NCBI GenBank assembly: GCA_934098445.1
Contig: CAKOOW010000007.1
Location: 1 to 34,855, forward strand
Direction of reading: 5' to 3'
Source: an uncultured Bacilli bacterium
GTDB lineage: Bacteria; Bacillota_I; Bacilli_A; RF39; UBA660
DNA: 34,855 nucleotides
Shown piece after piece: positions 6,614 to 14,915 of the stretch. The notes under the pieces are model-generated. The model made no database searches. It saw only the letters and a program-made list of their open reading frames with translations, and was not told the DNA's origin. Position 1 is the first letter of the stretch, and each line of letters begins with the position of its first letter. The position numbers and the translations under genes are program-made.

Positions 6614-8779
6614 ATGGATACAGGAAGAGAAAAAAAGTATCAAGAAGTAACTTATGAAGAGTTATTAGAAAAGCTTAAGACTTATATTACTAAGGAAGAG
6701 GAGTTAAAAGTCATTAATGATGCTTATCAATTTGCTTGGGAACATCATAAGGGCAAGAAGCGTAAGAGTGGAGATGATTATATTAGTCATCCCGTTAATG
6801 TGGCTTATATTTTAACTTCTTTAAATGCTGATTATATAACGATTTCTTCGGCTCTTTTACATGAAGTAGTTAATCATGGCGGGGCTTCTATTGAAGAAGT
6901 CGAAAAAGCTTTTGGTAGTGAGATTGCGGGGATTGTTAGTAGTATTTCTAAAATTAATAAGTTAGCCTTAAGTGATGATAAGGAAGCTAGTGCGATTAAT
7001 TTAAGAAAAGTTTTAGTAGGACTTTCTGCGGATGTCAGAGTTTTATTTGTAAAACTTGCAGATAGATTACATAATATGCGGACTATCTGGGCTTTGGATC
7101 CAGAGGCTCAGAAGGCTAAAGCTAATGAGACTATTTCGGTTCTTATTCCTATTGCCCATCGATTAGGGATTAATCAAATTAAAGCGGAATTAGAGGATTT
7201 ATCTTTATATTATACGAAACCGGATGTTTATCGGGATATTGAGGAAAAATTAAATAATGAGAGTACTAAACTAAATGAAGAGTTAGAGCTGATGAAAAAT
7301 GAACTTATTGATATTATGAATGAAAATAATATTCATTTTCATATTAAAGCTCGGGTTAAAAGTGTTCATAGTATCTATGAGAAGATGGCTAAGGGGAAAA
7401 AATGGAATGAAATCTATGATATTTTAGCTTTAAGAATTATTGTTGATACTGTTAGTGATTGTTATTTAGCAATTGGGTTAATTCACGCTAAGTTTAGACC
7501 GCTTCCTAAACGTTTTAAGGACTATATTGCGATGCCAAAGGAGAATATGTATCAATCTTTGCATACTTCTATTTTTGGTCCTCATGGTTATGTTTATGAG
7601 GTTCAGATAAGAACGACGGAGATGGATGAGATTGCGGAAAAAGGAATTGCCAGTCACTGGTCTTATAAAGAGCATTCTAAAGGCGGTGTGGTTAATGTTT
7701 TTGAACAAAAGTTAGAGATGTTTAGAAACTTAATCGAACAACACGGGGATGATTTAAGTAACAGTGAATTAAAAAAAGAAATCAATGAAGAAGCCTTAAG
7801 TAAAATGATTTATTGTTTTACTCCTAAGGGGGATGTTGTGGAGTTACCAGTTAATTCTACGCCAATTGATTTTGCTTATCGTATTCACTCGAAAGTTGGA
7901 GATACTTGTGTCGGGGCAATAGTTAATGATGTAATGGTTCCTTTAAATAAGTCTTTAGAAGATGGGGATATAGTATCTATTAAGACTAGTAAAGATAGTA
8001 CCCCTTCCAAAGAATGGTTAAATATTGTTAAGACTAGTCAAGCTAAAAATAAAATTAAATCTTATTTTTCGAAGATTGATCGGGAAGAGTATATTAGAAG
8101 AGGACAAGATTTATTAGAAAAAGAAATTCGTCGTAAGAAGTTAACTATCAGTGATGTTTTAGCCAGTGAAAGAGTAGATAAAGTTTGTCATGATTTGAAA
8201 TTGGATAATCTTGAAGATATTTATTTATCTGTTGGTTCCTTAAGATTTACACCAACTTATATAATTAATATGGCCTATGAAGATAAGAAAGATGTTCATG
8301 ATATATTAATTGAAAAGATGGGGCATAAGAGAGAGAATATCAATTATAAAAGTGATATTATTGTTGCTGGTAGTGGGGATATTAAAGTAAATATTGCTAA
8401 GTGTTGTAAACCAATTAAAGGGGATAAAATTGTGGGCTATATTACTAAGGGTGAGGGAATTACCGTTCATAAGAGTGATTGTCCAAATGTTTCTAATACT
8501 AATAGACTAATTAAAGTATCTTGGAATAATACTAATGAGACTTATTATTTTACGGATATCTTAATAAGTACGATTAATAATAAAAATTATCTTTATGATA
8601 TTGTAAGTCTTGCCAAAGAAAAAGATATTTATATTGAGGCCGTAAGTAGTAGGGAAGAAGAGACTTTAACCAAATATAAGCTTACTTTGAAGATAAAAAA
8701 TACCCAAGAGTTAGATAATCTAATTAATGCTTTAAATATGGAAAAATATGTTATTAGAATAGAAAGAGTTAAGAATTAA
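6614..8779 (+). CDS. rel: RelA/SpoT-type (p)ppGpp synthetase with altered hydrolase motif
   Basis: Long Rel enzyme that makes the alarmone (p)ppGpp on stalled ribosomes. Domains (numbered from ATG 6614): HD hydrolase region about 40-200; synthetase about 235-355 with D269 (YDILALRIIV), Y313 (YQSLHT), E329 (EVQIRT) and the AEKGIASHW helix; TGS about 397-460; Cys pair at 597-598; C-terminal ACT domain. Synthetase residues look intact. In the hydrolase, H59, H83 and D150 are present, but the canonical HDxxED reads HEVVNH (D to E, and both acidic catalytic residues lost). The frame opens at GTG 6605, but AGGAG at 6600-6604 abuts that codon, so ATG 6614 is preferred. The stop overlaps dtd by one base. 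Confidence 0.95.
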   Translation: MDTGREKKYQEVTYEELLEKLKTYITKEEELKVINDAYQFAWEHHKGKKRKSGDDYISHPVNVAYILTSLNADYITISSALLHEVVNHGGASIEEVEKAFGSEIAGIVSSISKINKLALSDDKEASAINLRKVLVGLSADVRVLFVKLADRLHNMRTIWALDPEAQKAKANETISVLIPIAHRLGINQIKAELEDLSLYYTKPDVYRDIEEKLNNESTKLNEELELMKNELIDIMNENNIHFHIKARVKSVHSIYEKMAKGKKWNEIYDILALRIIVDTVSDCYLAIGLIHAKFRPLPKRFKDYIAMPKENMYQSLHTSIFGPHGYVYEVQIRTTEMDEIAEKGIASHWSYKEHSKGGVVNVFEQKLEMFRNLIEQHGDDLSNSELKKEINEEALSKMIYCFTPKGDVVELPVNSTPIDFAYRIHSKVGDTCVGAIVNDVMVPLNKSLEDGDIVSIKTSKDSTPSKEWLNIVKTSQAKNKIKSYFSKIDREEYIRRGQDLLEKEIRRKKLTISDVLASERVDKVCHDLKLDNLEDIYLSVGSLRFTPTYIINMAYEDKKDVHDILIEKMGHKRENINYKSDIIVAGSGDIKVNIAKCCKPIKGDKIVGYITKGEGITVHKSDCPNVSNTNRLIKVSWNNTNETYYFTDILISTINNKNYLYDIVSLAKEKDIYIEAVSSREEETLTKYKLTLKIKNTQELDNLINALNMEKYVIRIERVKN

Positions 8780-9216
8780 TGAGAGTAGTTGTTCAAAGAG
8801 CTAAAAATGCTTCCGTAAAAGTAGAGGATAATATTGTTGGTAATATTAAGGAAGGTTTAGTGTTATTAGTCGGTTTTACAGAGACTGATACTGATAAAAT
8901 AATTGATTATATGGTCAAAAAGATTGTTAATTTACGAATATTTCCGGATGAAAAGGGGATTATGAATAAAAGTATCTTAGATTATAAGGGAAAAATTTTA
9001 AGTATTTCTCAATTTACCTTATATGGGGATGCTTCTAACGGTAATCGACCTAGTTATATTAAAGCGGCTAAGAATTATGTGGCCGAACCTTTGTATGAAA
9101 AGTTTAATACTAAGTTAAGAGAATTTGTGCCGGTAGAAACAGGAAGATTTGGGGCTGATATGGAAGTTAGCTTAGTTAATATGGGACCAACAACGATTTT
9201 ACTAGAAAAAGAATAA
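8779..9216 (+). CDS. dtd: D-aminoacyl-tRNA deacylase
   Basis: Cleaves D-amino acids (and glycine misattached to tRNA-Ala) from tRNA, as a homodimer in the cytoplasm. Visible marks are the start MRVVVQRAKNASV, the SQFTLYGD motif near residue 80 that lines the active site, RPSYIKAAK, and the C-terminal Gly-Pro motif as NMGPTT (usually NxGPVT), whose Gly-cisPro enters the partner's active site. Length 145 is normal. It is coupled to rel through TAATG. The rel-dtd pair is conserved in Bacilli. Confidence 0.97.
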   Translation: MRVVVQRAKNASVKVEDNIVGNIKEGLVLLVGFTETDTDKIIDYMVKKIVNLRIFPDEKGIMNKSILDYKGKILSISQFTLYGDASNGNRPSYIKAAKNYVAEPLYEKFNTKLREFVPVETGRFGADMEVSLVNMGPTTILLEKE

Positions 9217-9225
9217 GGAGGATTT

Positions 9226-10554
9226 ATGTATAATGATTCAGCAGGAGCTATGTATGAAGAAGAAGAGTATGCTAAAAAAGAGGCTCTAAGAAAGAAGAAA
9301 TTACTAATTAGAAGAATAGTAGTTGTTAGCACTATTGCTATTGTGTCTTTATATACAATATTATTTTTAATTGACCAGGGACGTTTTAAGAAGGGGCAAA
9401 AGCCTTTAATAACTTTTAAAGAAGTAACAAAGACTTATAATGATGGGACGGTGGTTTCACGTTATGGTTTAGGATGGGTCTTTAGAGAATATAATAGAGA
9501 AACTCTTTTAGATACGGAAATGGTGCCTTTTTGGCGAAAAATTAGACAAGATTATGATGCTGCTACGACCTTAGATACTAATCTTCCTAAAGTGATATCT
9601 GGTTATGATATTCCGGATAATCCGGATGAAGTAGAAAAAGTCGAGGGCGTATTATTTCTTTATGATAGTGGTAAACTTCTGGATACTTATAAGTGTATTT
9701 TAAGTGATAGCGATTGTGAGATAGCGACTTCTTATCTATATAGTGATGAAGTAGCAGGAATGTATGATATTAAGATGGATATTGTCGATAAAAGATATGC
9801 TTTTATTAAAGAATATGAAAATAAAGGTTTAGAGAATGAGACTAGTGTAATATTACTTTATGATATTAAGAATAAACAAATATTAGCACAATATGAAGAT
9901 ATTCATTATTCTAAGCAAGAAAAGGGGAAAGGAATTATTGACTCCTCTAAATATATTATTAAGAAGAATGGTTTATGGGGAATAGATCAGATTATTAATG
10001 GGCGAGTTACTAATGTCTTAAACTATCAGTACTATGGAATTAATTTTAAATTTAGTAGTAAGAAATATATCTTAAAGAGTGATAGTGGTTATCAAATTTA
10101 TGATGCTAGTAGTAATTCTTTAAGTGAGGTTATTACAAATAAAATTGAAGATATTATTTCTTTTGGGACAAATATATTTTATACGACGAAGAATGTTACT
10201 AATACGGGGGTTTTCTATGAGTTATATAATGCTAATAGTTTAGAATGTATCTTAAGTGATAATATTAGTTATATTGAACTTCATAATGGTTTTATTCTTT
10301 ACGTTAAAGATAATAAGTTATATTTGTGTGATTTTGCTGGTAATAGTCTAACGGATGTAGAAATGCCTTTATACTTTAATAATTATAATGGAAATGGTAT
10401 TAAAGCTTTTAGTATTGATGTTTTGGGAAATCAATTAAGAATAGCAACACCAAAGAGTAATGAGGTTACTCATTATACAACGGAATATTATTTTGATAGT
10501 GTTACTTATTCCTTTATTAGAACTAGGGAAAATGTTAAAGAGACTGTTGAATAA
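9226..10554 (+). CDS. Membrane-anchored protein of unknown function with WG-like segment
   Basis: I do not recognise a named family. A charged cytoplasmic head (residues 1-28, EEEEYAKKEALRKKK) is followed by one transmembrane helix (about 29-49) and a 390-residue extracytoplasmic part. Just outside the membrane, TYNDGTVVSRYGLGWVFREYN resembles a short 'GLGYK..kYN' box seen in many small exported Firmicutes proteins. Later strands such as ILLYDIKNKQILAQYEDI and YIIKKNGLWGID suggest WG-repeat or beta-propeller-like structure. The ribosome site AAGGAGG sits just before ATG 9226, ten bases after dtd. The next gene begins 18 bases downstream, so it probably belongs to a rel-dtd transcript. Confidence 0.6.
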   Translation: MYNDSAGAMYEEEEYAKKEALRKKKLLIRRIVVVSTIAIVSLYTILFLIDQGRFKKGQKPLITFKEVTKTYNDGTVVSRYGLGWVFREYNRETLLDTEMVPFWRKIRQDYDAATTLDTNLPKVISGYDIPDNPDEVEKVEGVLFLYDSGKLLDTYKCILSDSDCEIATSYLYSDEVAGMYDIKMDIVDKRYAFIKEYENKGLENETSVILLYDIKNKQILAQYEDIHYSKQEKGKGIIDSSKYIIKKNGLWGIDQIINGRVTNVLNYQYYGINFKFSSKKYILKSDSGYQIYDASSNSLSEVITNKIEDIISFGTNIFYTTKNVTNTGVFYELYNANSLECILSDNISYIELHNGFILYVKDNKLYLCDFAGNSLTDVEMPLYFNNYNGNGIKAFSIDVLGNQLRIATPKSNEVTHYTTEYYFDSVTYSFIRTRENVKETVE

Positions 10555-10572
10555 GATTGAGGTGGTTATTTT

Positions 10573-11766
10573 ATGCAACAACGATATAGAGAAGATTTAG
10601 AAGAGTTTTTAAGATTAACTAAGCTGCCAAGAGGCCCTTTAAATGATAAGGATTTTCCAAATGAATATTGGCATCTAAATTTCTATCAATCTCATAGTTT
10701 AGAAGAATTAAGAAGATTTATTGATGGTTTAAAGTTAAAGGAAAAAGTATTGGATGATTATACTTTTAACTATTATATGAATGTTATAATAAAATATATG
10801 AATGGGACTTTAGATAGTCATACTTCCTTAGCGTATTCTAAAATAACTACCTTACCTTATAGGTTAAAATGGATAGATGATTCAGGTCTTTTCGTTGATT
10901 ATTCAGTAGATAAAGTGATTAGAAAAGCTAAAATTATAAAGATTAATGGAGTTTTGATTGAAAGATTAATTTGTGAGTATGAAAAGATGGTTAGCTATGC
11001 AACTAAAAGTCACTTGTATGCTAGATTAGAAAGAGATTTTCAGTGTTTAGAAGTTCTTTATAGTTTACCTAGTTTTCAAAGAAAAGATTTATTCCTAGAG
11101 ATTGAAACGGATAAAGGCTTGCTAACTATTGATGGGAAAAATAAATATACTTTGGAAGTTCCTGAGGAAAAACCAGATTTTTATATTCAAGATAAGGCTT
11201 TAATATTTAGATATCAGAATTGTCATCCGTATTATATTCCGGTTATAACTAATTTAATTAAAACTTTAGATAGAGAAATTGAGAACCAAAACATTACTAA
11301 ATTTATTTTAGATTTACGTAATAATGGTGGCGGTGCCTCGGGGATTATAAAACCATTAATAGAGCACTTAAAAGATAAAGATTTAGAATTAGTAACTATT
11401 GTTAATAAGGGAGTCTTTTCAAGTGGGCGCTTTGCCGCGGTTAATATGCAAAGAATAGGTAGTAAGCTTATAGGGGAACAAATTGGAACCCCAATTAATT
11501 GTTTTGGAAATGTCTTAAAACCGCCGGTTTTAAAGAATACTAAAGAACAACCAATATTTTCGAAAACTTATTGGTATTTAGATGAAGAAAAGAAAAAGAT
11601 GGTAGGGATATATACAAGAGAAAAGTTACAAGAGTATCCAAAAGAATTTTTGGAGCCAAAATTTTTAAGACTAGATGAAGAATATAAAGAAACTGTTGAG
11701 GATTTTATTAATGACTATGATACATTCTTGGAAAAAGCTATAAATAATCTTCATAAGAGGATTTAA
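10573..11766 (+). CDS. S41-family (tail-specific protease-like) peptidase, no signal peptide
   Basis: The core of family S41 is visible: a DSHT box at 81-84 (compare DGHT), a PDZ-like ridge AKIIKINGV at 119-127, FILDLRNNGGG at 244-254, and VFSSGRFAAVNM with the probable nucleophile S284. GEQIGTPINCFGN follows as in the family. 397 residues. Secreted CtpA-type proteases begin with a signal peptide or membrane helix. Here the first 60 residues are hydrophilic, so the protein should be cytoplasmic unless the true start differs; GAGGTGG lies just upstream of ATG 10573 and supports this start. The catalytic lysine was not assigned. Adjacency suggests a link with the membrane-anchored neighbour, which is inference. 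Confidence 0.75.
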   Translation: MQQRYREDLEEFLRLTKLPRGPLNDKDFPNEYWHLNFYQSHSLEELRRFIDGLKLKEKVLDDYTFNYYMNVIIKYMNGTLDSHTSLAYSKITTLPYRLKWIDDSGLFVDYSVDKVIRKAKIIKINGVLIERLICEYEKMVSYATKSHLYARLERDFQCLEVLYSLPSFQRKDLFLEIETDKGLLTIDGKNKYTLEVPEEKPDFYIQDKALIFRYQNCHPYYIPVITNLIKTLDREIENQNITKFILDLRNNGGGASGIIKPLIEHLKDKDLELVTIVNKGVFSSGRFAAVNMQRIGSKLIGEQIGTPINCFGNVLKPPVLKNTKEQPIFSKTYWYLDEEKKKMVGIYTREKLQEYPKEFLEPKFLRLDEEYKETVEDFINDYDTFLEKAINNLHKRI

Positions 11767-11777
11767 AACTAGAATGA

Positions 11778-11806
11778 TTGACTAAAGAAAAGAAAATTAT
11801 TATAAT
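11778..11806 (+). promoter_or_regulatory. Strong sigma-A promoter for hisS-gatCAB
   Basis: TTGACT (11778-11783), a 17-base spacer and TATAAT (11801-11806): five of six and six of six matches. The predicted start near 11813 gives a leader of about 70 bases containing a hairpin (AATTCTAGT 11833-11841 with ACTAGAATT 11850-11858). Confidence 0.85.
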
Positions 11807-11882
11807 AAGAAACAATATTATTATGTAGTAGTAATTCTAGTATGTAATGACTAGAATTTTACTTTTAGAGAAGAGGATAAAT

Positions 11883-13148
11883 ATGATACTTAAACAAAAA
11901 GGAACAGTTGATATTTTTGGGACTGATGCCCTTAAGTGGCAATATGTAGAAAGTTTAATTAAGGACTTATGTCAAACTTATAATTATGGTTGGATTAGAA
12001 CTCCTGTTTTTGAAGCTACGGAACTATTTCACCGCGGAGTAGGAGAAACAACGGATATTGTAACTAAAGAAACTTATGATTTTAAGGACCGAGGAGAAAG
12101 AAATATTACCTTAAGACCAGAAGGAACGGCGGGGGTTGTTAGAAGTTATATTGAAAATAAGATGTATGGGGGACCTACTCAACCAGTTAAATTCTTCTAT
12201 CTTGAACCAATGTATCGTTATGAAAGACCCCAAAGTGGGAGACTAAGAGAATTTAGTCAATTTGGTTGTGAAGTTATTGGTTGTGATGATGCTTATATTG
12301 ATGCCGAGATTATTTCTATTCCGGTTAATCTATTTAAGACTTTGGGACTTCGGAATGTTAAAGTAGAGCTTAATTCCTTGGGAGATAGGGAATCAAGAGA
12401 AAATTATCGGGAGGCTTTAATTAGTTATTTAAGACCACATATTAATGAGTTATGTGATGATTGTAAAGTAAGATTAGAAAAAAATCCTTTAAGAATATTA
12501 GATTGTAAGGTTGATGGGGATAATGAGATTATTAAGAAGGCTCCGAAGACAATTGATTATCTAACTAGTGAGGCTAAGAAGAGATTTCTTGATGTTAAAC
12601 ATTACTTAGAGGTTATGGATATTCCTTATGAGGTTAATCCGAAGATTGTTAGAGGCTTAGATTATTACAATCACACGGTGTTTGAAATAATGGCGGATAT
12701 TGATACCATGGGTAGTCAAAGTACTTTGGCTGCTGGCGGTAGATATAATGGGATGATTGAAACCCTTGGTGGACCAAGTACGCCAGCAATTGGCTTTGCA
12801 TGTGGTTTAGATAGATTAATGCTTGCTTTAGAAAAAGAAGATATTGAACTACCAATTAAGAATTGGGTTGATGCTTATATTATGTATGTATCGGATACAG
12901 AAAAAGATTATGCTGTTAATATTTGTCAAACTTTAAGACTAAGTGGTTTTGATATTGAAATGGAAAATATGGGGAGAAGTCTTAAAGCTCAATTTAAACA
13001 AGCGGATAGATTAAATGCTAAGTTCTTAATTATTCTTAATGATGAGGATATCAATAAGAAGATGATTAAGATTAAAGATAATGTTACAAAAGAAGAAGTA
13101 ACAATTAATGAAGATGAATTAGTTGATTATATCAATATGAATATGTAG
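11883..13148 (+). CDS. hisS: Histidyl-tRNA synthetase
   Basis: Class II synthetase charging tRNA-His. It starts MILKQKGTVDIFG, equivalent to the usual 'kGt.Di' opening. Motif 2 is FLEPMYRYERPQSGRLREFSQ. The histidine-specific motifs are RGLDYYNHTVFE and AAGGRYNGM. Motif 3 is GFACGLDRLMLAL, and an anticodon-binding domain fills the last 100 residues. The open frame reaches ATG 11847, but the 12 extra residues do not belong to the family and that ATG lies in the leader hairpin. ATG 11883 has GAGG seven bases upstream and gives 421 residues, the normal length. Its position near rel and dtd matches Bacilli, but aspS, usually next, is replaced by gatCAB. Confidence 0.96.
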   Translation: MILKQKGTVDIFGTDALKWQYVESLIKDLCQTYNYGWIRTPVFEATELFHRGVGETTDIVTKETYDFKDRGERNITLRPEGTAGVVRSYIENKMYGGPTQPVKFFYLEPMYRYERPQSGRLREFSQFGCEVIGCDDAYIDAEIISIPVNLFKTLGLRNVKVELNSLGDRESRENYREALISYLRPHINELCDDCKVRLEKNPLRILDCKVDGDNEIIKKAPKTIDYLTSEAKKRFLDVKHYLEVMDIPYEVNPKIVRGLDYYNHTVFEIMADIDTMGSQSTLAAGGRYNGMIETLGGPSTPAIGFACGLDRLMLALEKEDIELPIKNWVDAYIMYVSDTEKDYAVNICQTLRLSGFDIEMENMGRSLKAQFKQADRLNAKFLIILNDEDINKKMIKIKDNVTKEEVTINEDELVDYINMNM

Positions 13149-13156
13149 GTGATGGT

Positions 13157-13462
13157 ATGAAACATTTTACAAAAGAAATGGTTGATAGTTATGCTGATAA
13201 GTTACTTATTGGTTTAACGGCAGAAGAAAATAAAATGGTTTTAGATGAATTTCAAGAGATAGATAGAAATATTAATATTATTAATGAAATTCCTAATATT
13301 AAGGATGTTAAACCCATGAGTTATTGTTTAGATGATATGGAGTGTCATTTAAATAATGATGAAGTAGAAGAGACAGTACCAATTGAAGAGTTACTACGTA
13401 ATAGTGGAAAGACTGTTGGTAGAGAAGTTGAAGTAGTAAAGGTTGTTGGTGAAAATGCATAA
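13157..13462 (+). CDS. gatC: Asp-tRNA(Asn)/Glu-tRNA(Gln) amidotransferase subunit C
   Basis: Small subunit that wraps around GatA and stabilises the GatCAB complex. Its 101 residues show the family pattern: an N-terminal helical part with GLTAEENKMVLDEFQEIDRNI, then 'v.pmsyc', then a negatively charged segment and a C-terminal tail. It starts nine bases after hisS and overlaps gatA by eight bases. Confidence 0.88.
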   Translation: MKHFTKEMVDSYADKLLIGLTAEENKMVLDEFQEIDRNINIINEIPNIKDVKPMSYCLDDMECHLNNDEVEETVPIEELLRNSGKTVGREVEVVKVVGENA

Positions 13463-14915
13463 TGAATTAGATATTAAAAAATTACATGAAATGCTTATTA
13501 AGGGCGAGATTACTTCGGAGGAATTAGTAAAAGAATCTTTAGAAAAGTCGAAGGAGATTGAAGATAAATGTAATGCTTTTGCTCTTATTTTAGATGATGC
13601 TAAAGGTAGTAAAGTTACAGATAATTTACTTAGTGGGATTCCTTATGGAATTAAGGATAATTATTCAACTAAAGATATTGAATCTTGTGCCTCTAGTAAT
13701 ACTTTAACAGGTTATGTACCTTTCTTTGATGCAACAGTTATTGAAAAACTAAAGATGGCTGGGGCGGTTGCTACTAATAAGACGGCCATGGATGAGTTTG
13801 GTATGGGGGGTACTGGTACGACAGCGAAAACTGGTATCATTAGAAATCCTTGGGATACTAGAAGAATGTGTGCCGGTTCATCAAGTGGCTCAGCAGCGGC
13901 CGTGGCAGCAGGAGTTTATCCTTACGCTTTAGGAAGTGATACGGGAGATTCTATTCGTAAGCCTGCGGCTTATTGTGGTATAGTCGGATATAAACCTACT
14001 TATGGGATGATTTCTAGATATGGCTTGTTTCCTTTTGCTTCTAGTTTAGATCATTGTGGGGTTTTAACAAGAAATGTAGCAGATGCCGCGATTGTTACGG
14101 ATGTAATTAAGGGTCAAGATGAAAAGGATATGACTTCTTGGGATAGTAGTAATATGCACTTGTATGAAAACTTAAAAGATGATTTAAAGACTAGAAGATT
14201 ATGTTATGTTAAAGAAATAGTATCTTTAGATAATTATGCGACTCCAAGTGAAGAGTTAAAAACTCATTTAAATAATTTTATGGATAAAGTTAATGATTTA
14301 AGAAGTAGAGGAATTACGGTTGATGAAGTTAGTGTTGATAAGACTTTACTTGATGCAGTAGCATCTTGTTATGTAGTAATATCTTGTGCGGAGGCAACAT
14401 CTAATATGTCCAACTTGACGGGTATTAACTTTGGACCCAGAGGGGAAGCTAATAATATTTATGCAGCTATGAAAGACCATCGTACTAAGGGCTTTTCTCC
14501 CTTAATTAAGAGAAGATTTGTTATTGGTTCTTATGTCTTACAAAGAGAAAACCAAGATAAATACTTTAATAATGCTAAACGAGTTAGAAGATTAATTGTT
14601 AATAAATGGAAAGAATTATTTAAAGACTATGATGCGGTTATTTTACCGGTTGGCAGTGGTCCAGCTCCTTTCCTAGAAAAGTCGCAAAATACTTTGGCTG
14701 GTGGTTCAAAAATATTAGAAGAACATCTACAGATTGGCAACTTTGGAGGATTTCCTTCTATTACAATACCAGATGGATTTGTAGATAATTTACCAGTTGG
14801 TTTAAATATTACTGGTGATTGTTATAATGACCAGACGGTTTTAAATATTGCTTATGGGATTGAGAAAACGATGAATTATAAGAATCAAATAGCTAAGGAG
14901 GTTTCATATGAATAA
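13455..14915 (+). CDS. gatA: Asp-tRNA(Asn)/Glu-tRNA(Gln) amidotransferase subunit A
   Basis: Glutaminase subunit that supplies ammonia for converting Glu-tRNA-Gln (and Asp-tRNA-Asn) to the amide. Amidase-signature triad, numbered from ATG 13455: K67 (YGIKDNY), cis-S142 (AGSSSGSAAAVAAG) and nucleophile S166 (GSDTGDSIRKPAA). Downstream VGYKPTYGMISRYGLFPFASSLD is typical of GatA. Two loop positions differ from the most common text (SSSG for SSGG, TGDS for TGGS), but the family signature tolerates both. The open frame begins at TTG 13443; ATG 13455 matches the usual N-terminus and is chosen. 486 residues. It overlaps gatC and gatB by eight bases each. Confidence 0.96.
   Translation: MHNELDIKKLHEMLIKGEITSEELVKESLEKSKEIEDKCNAFALILDDAKGSKVTDNLLSGIPYGIKDNYSTKDIESCASSNTLTGYVPFFDATVIEKLKMAGAVATNKTAMDEFGMGGTGTTAKTGIIRNPWDTRRMCAGSSSGSAAAVAAGVYPYALGSDTGDSIRKPAAYCGIVGYKPTYGMISRYGLFPFASSLDHCGVLTRNVADAAIVTDVIKGQDEKDMTSWDSSNMHLYENLKDDLKTRRLCYVKEIVSLDNYATPSEELKTHLNNFMDKVNDLRSRGITVDEVSVDKTLLDAVASCYVVISCAEATSNMSNLTGINFGPRGEANNIYAAMKDHRTKGFSPLIKRRFVIGSYVLQRENQDKYFNNAKRVRRLIVNKWKELFKDYDAVILPVGSGPAPFLEKSQNTLAGGSKILEEHLQIGNFGGFPSITIPDGFVDNLPVGLNITGDCYNDQTVLNIAYGIEKTMNYKNQIAKEVSYE

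Noticed and set aside
7478..7708. Minus-strand frame inside rel
   Set aside because: It has no ribosome site and lies wholly within the conserved synthetase domain of rel.
13930..13970. GatA active-site loop TGDS instead of TGGS, as a possibly inactive amidase
   Set aside because: The Lys-Ser-Ser triad is intact and the amidase signature allows any residue directly before the nucleophile.
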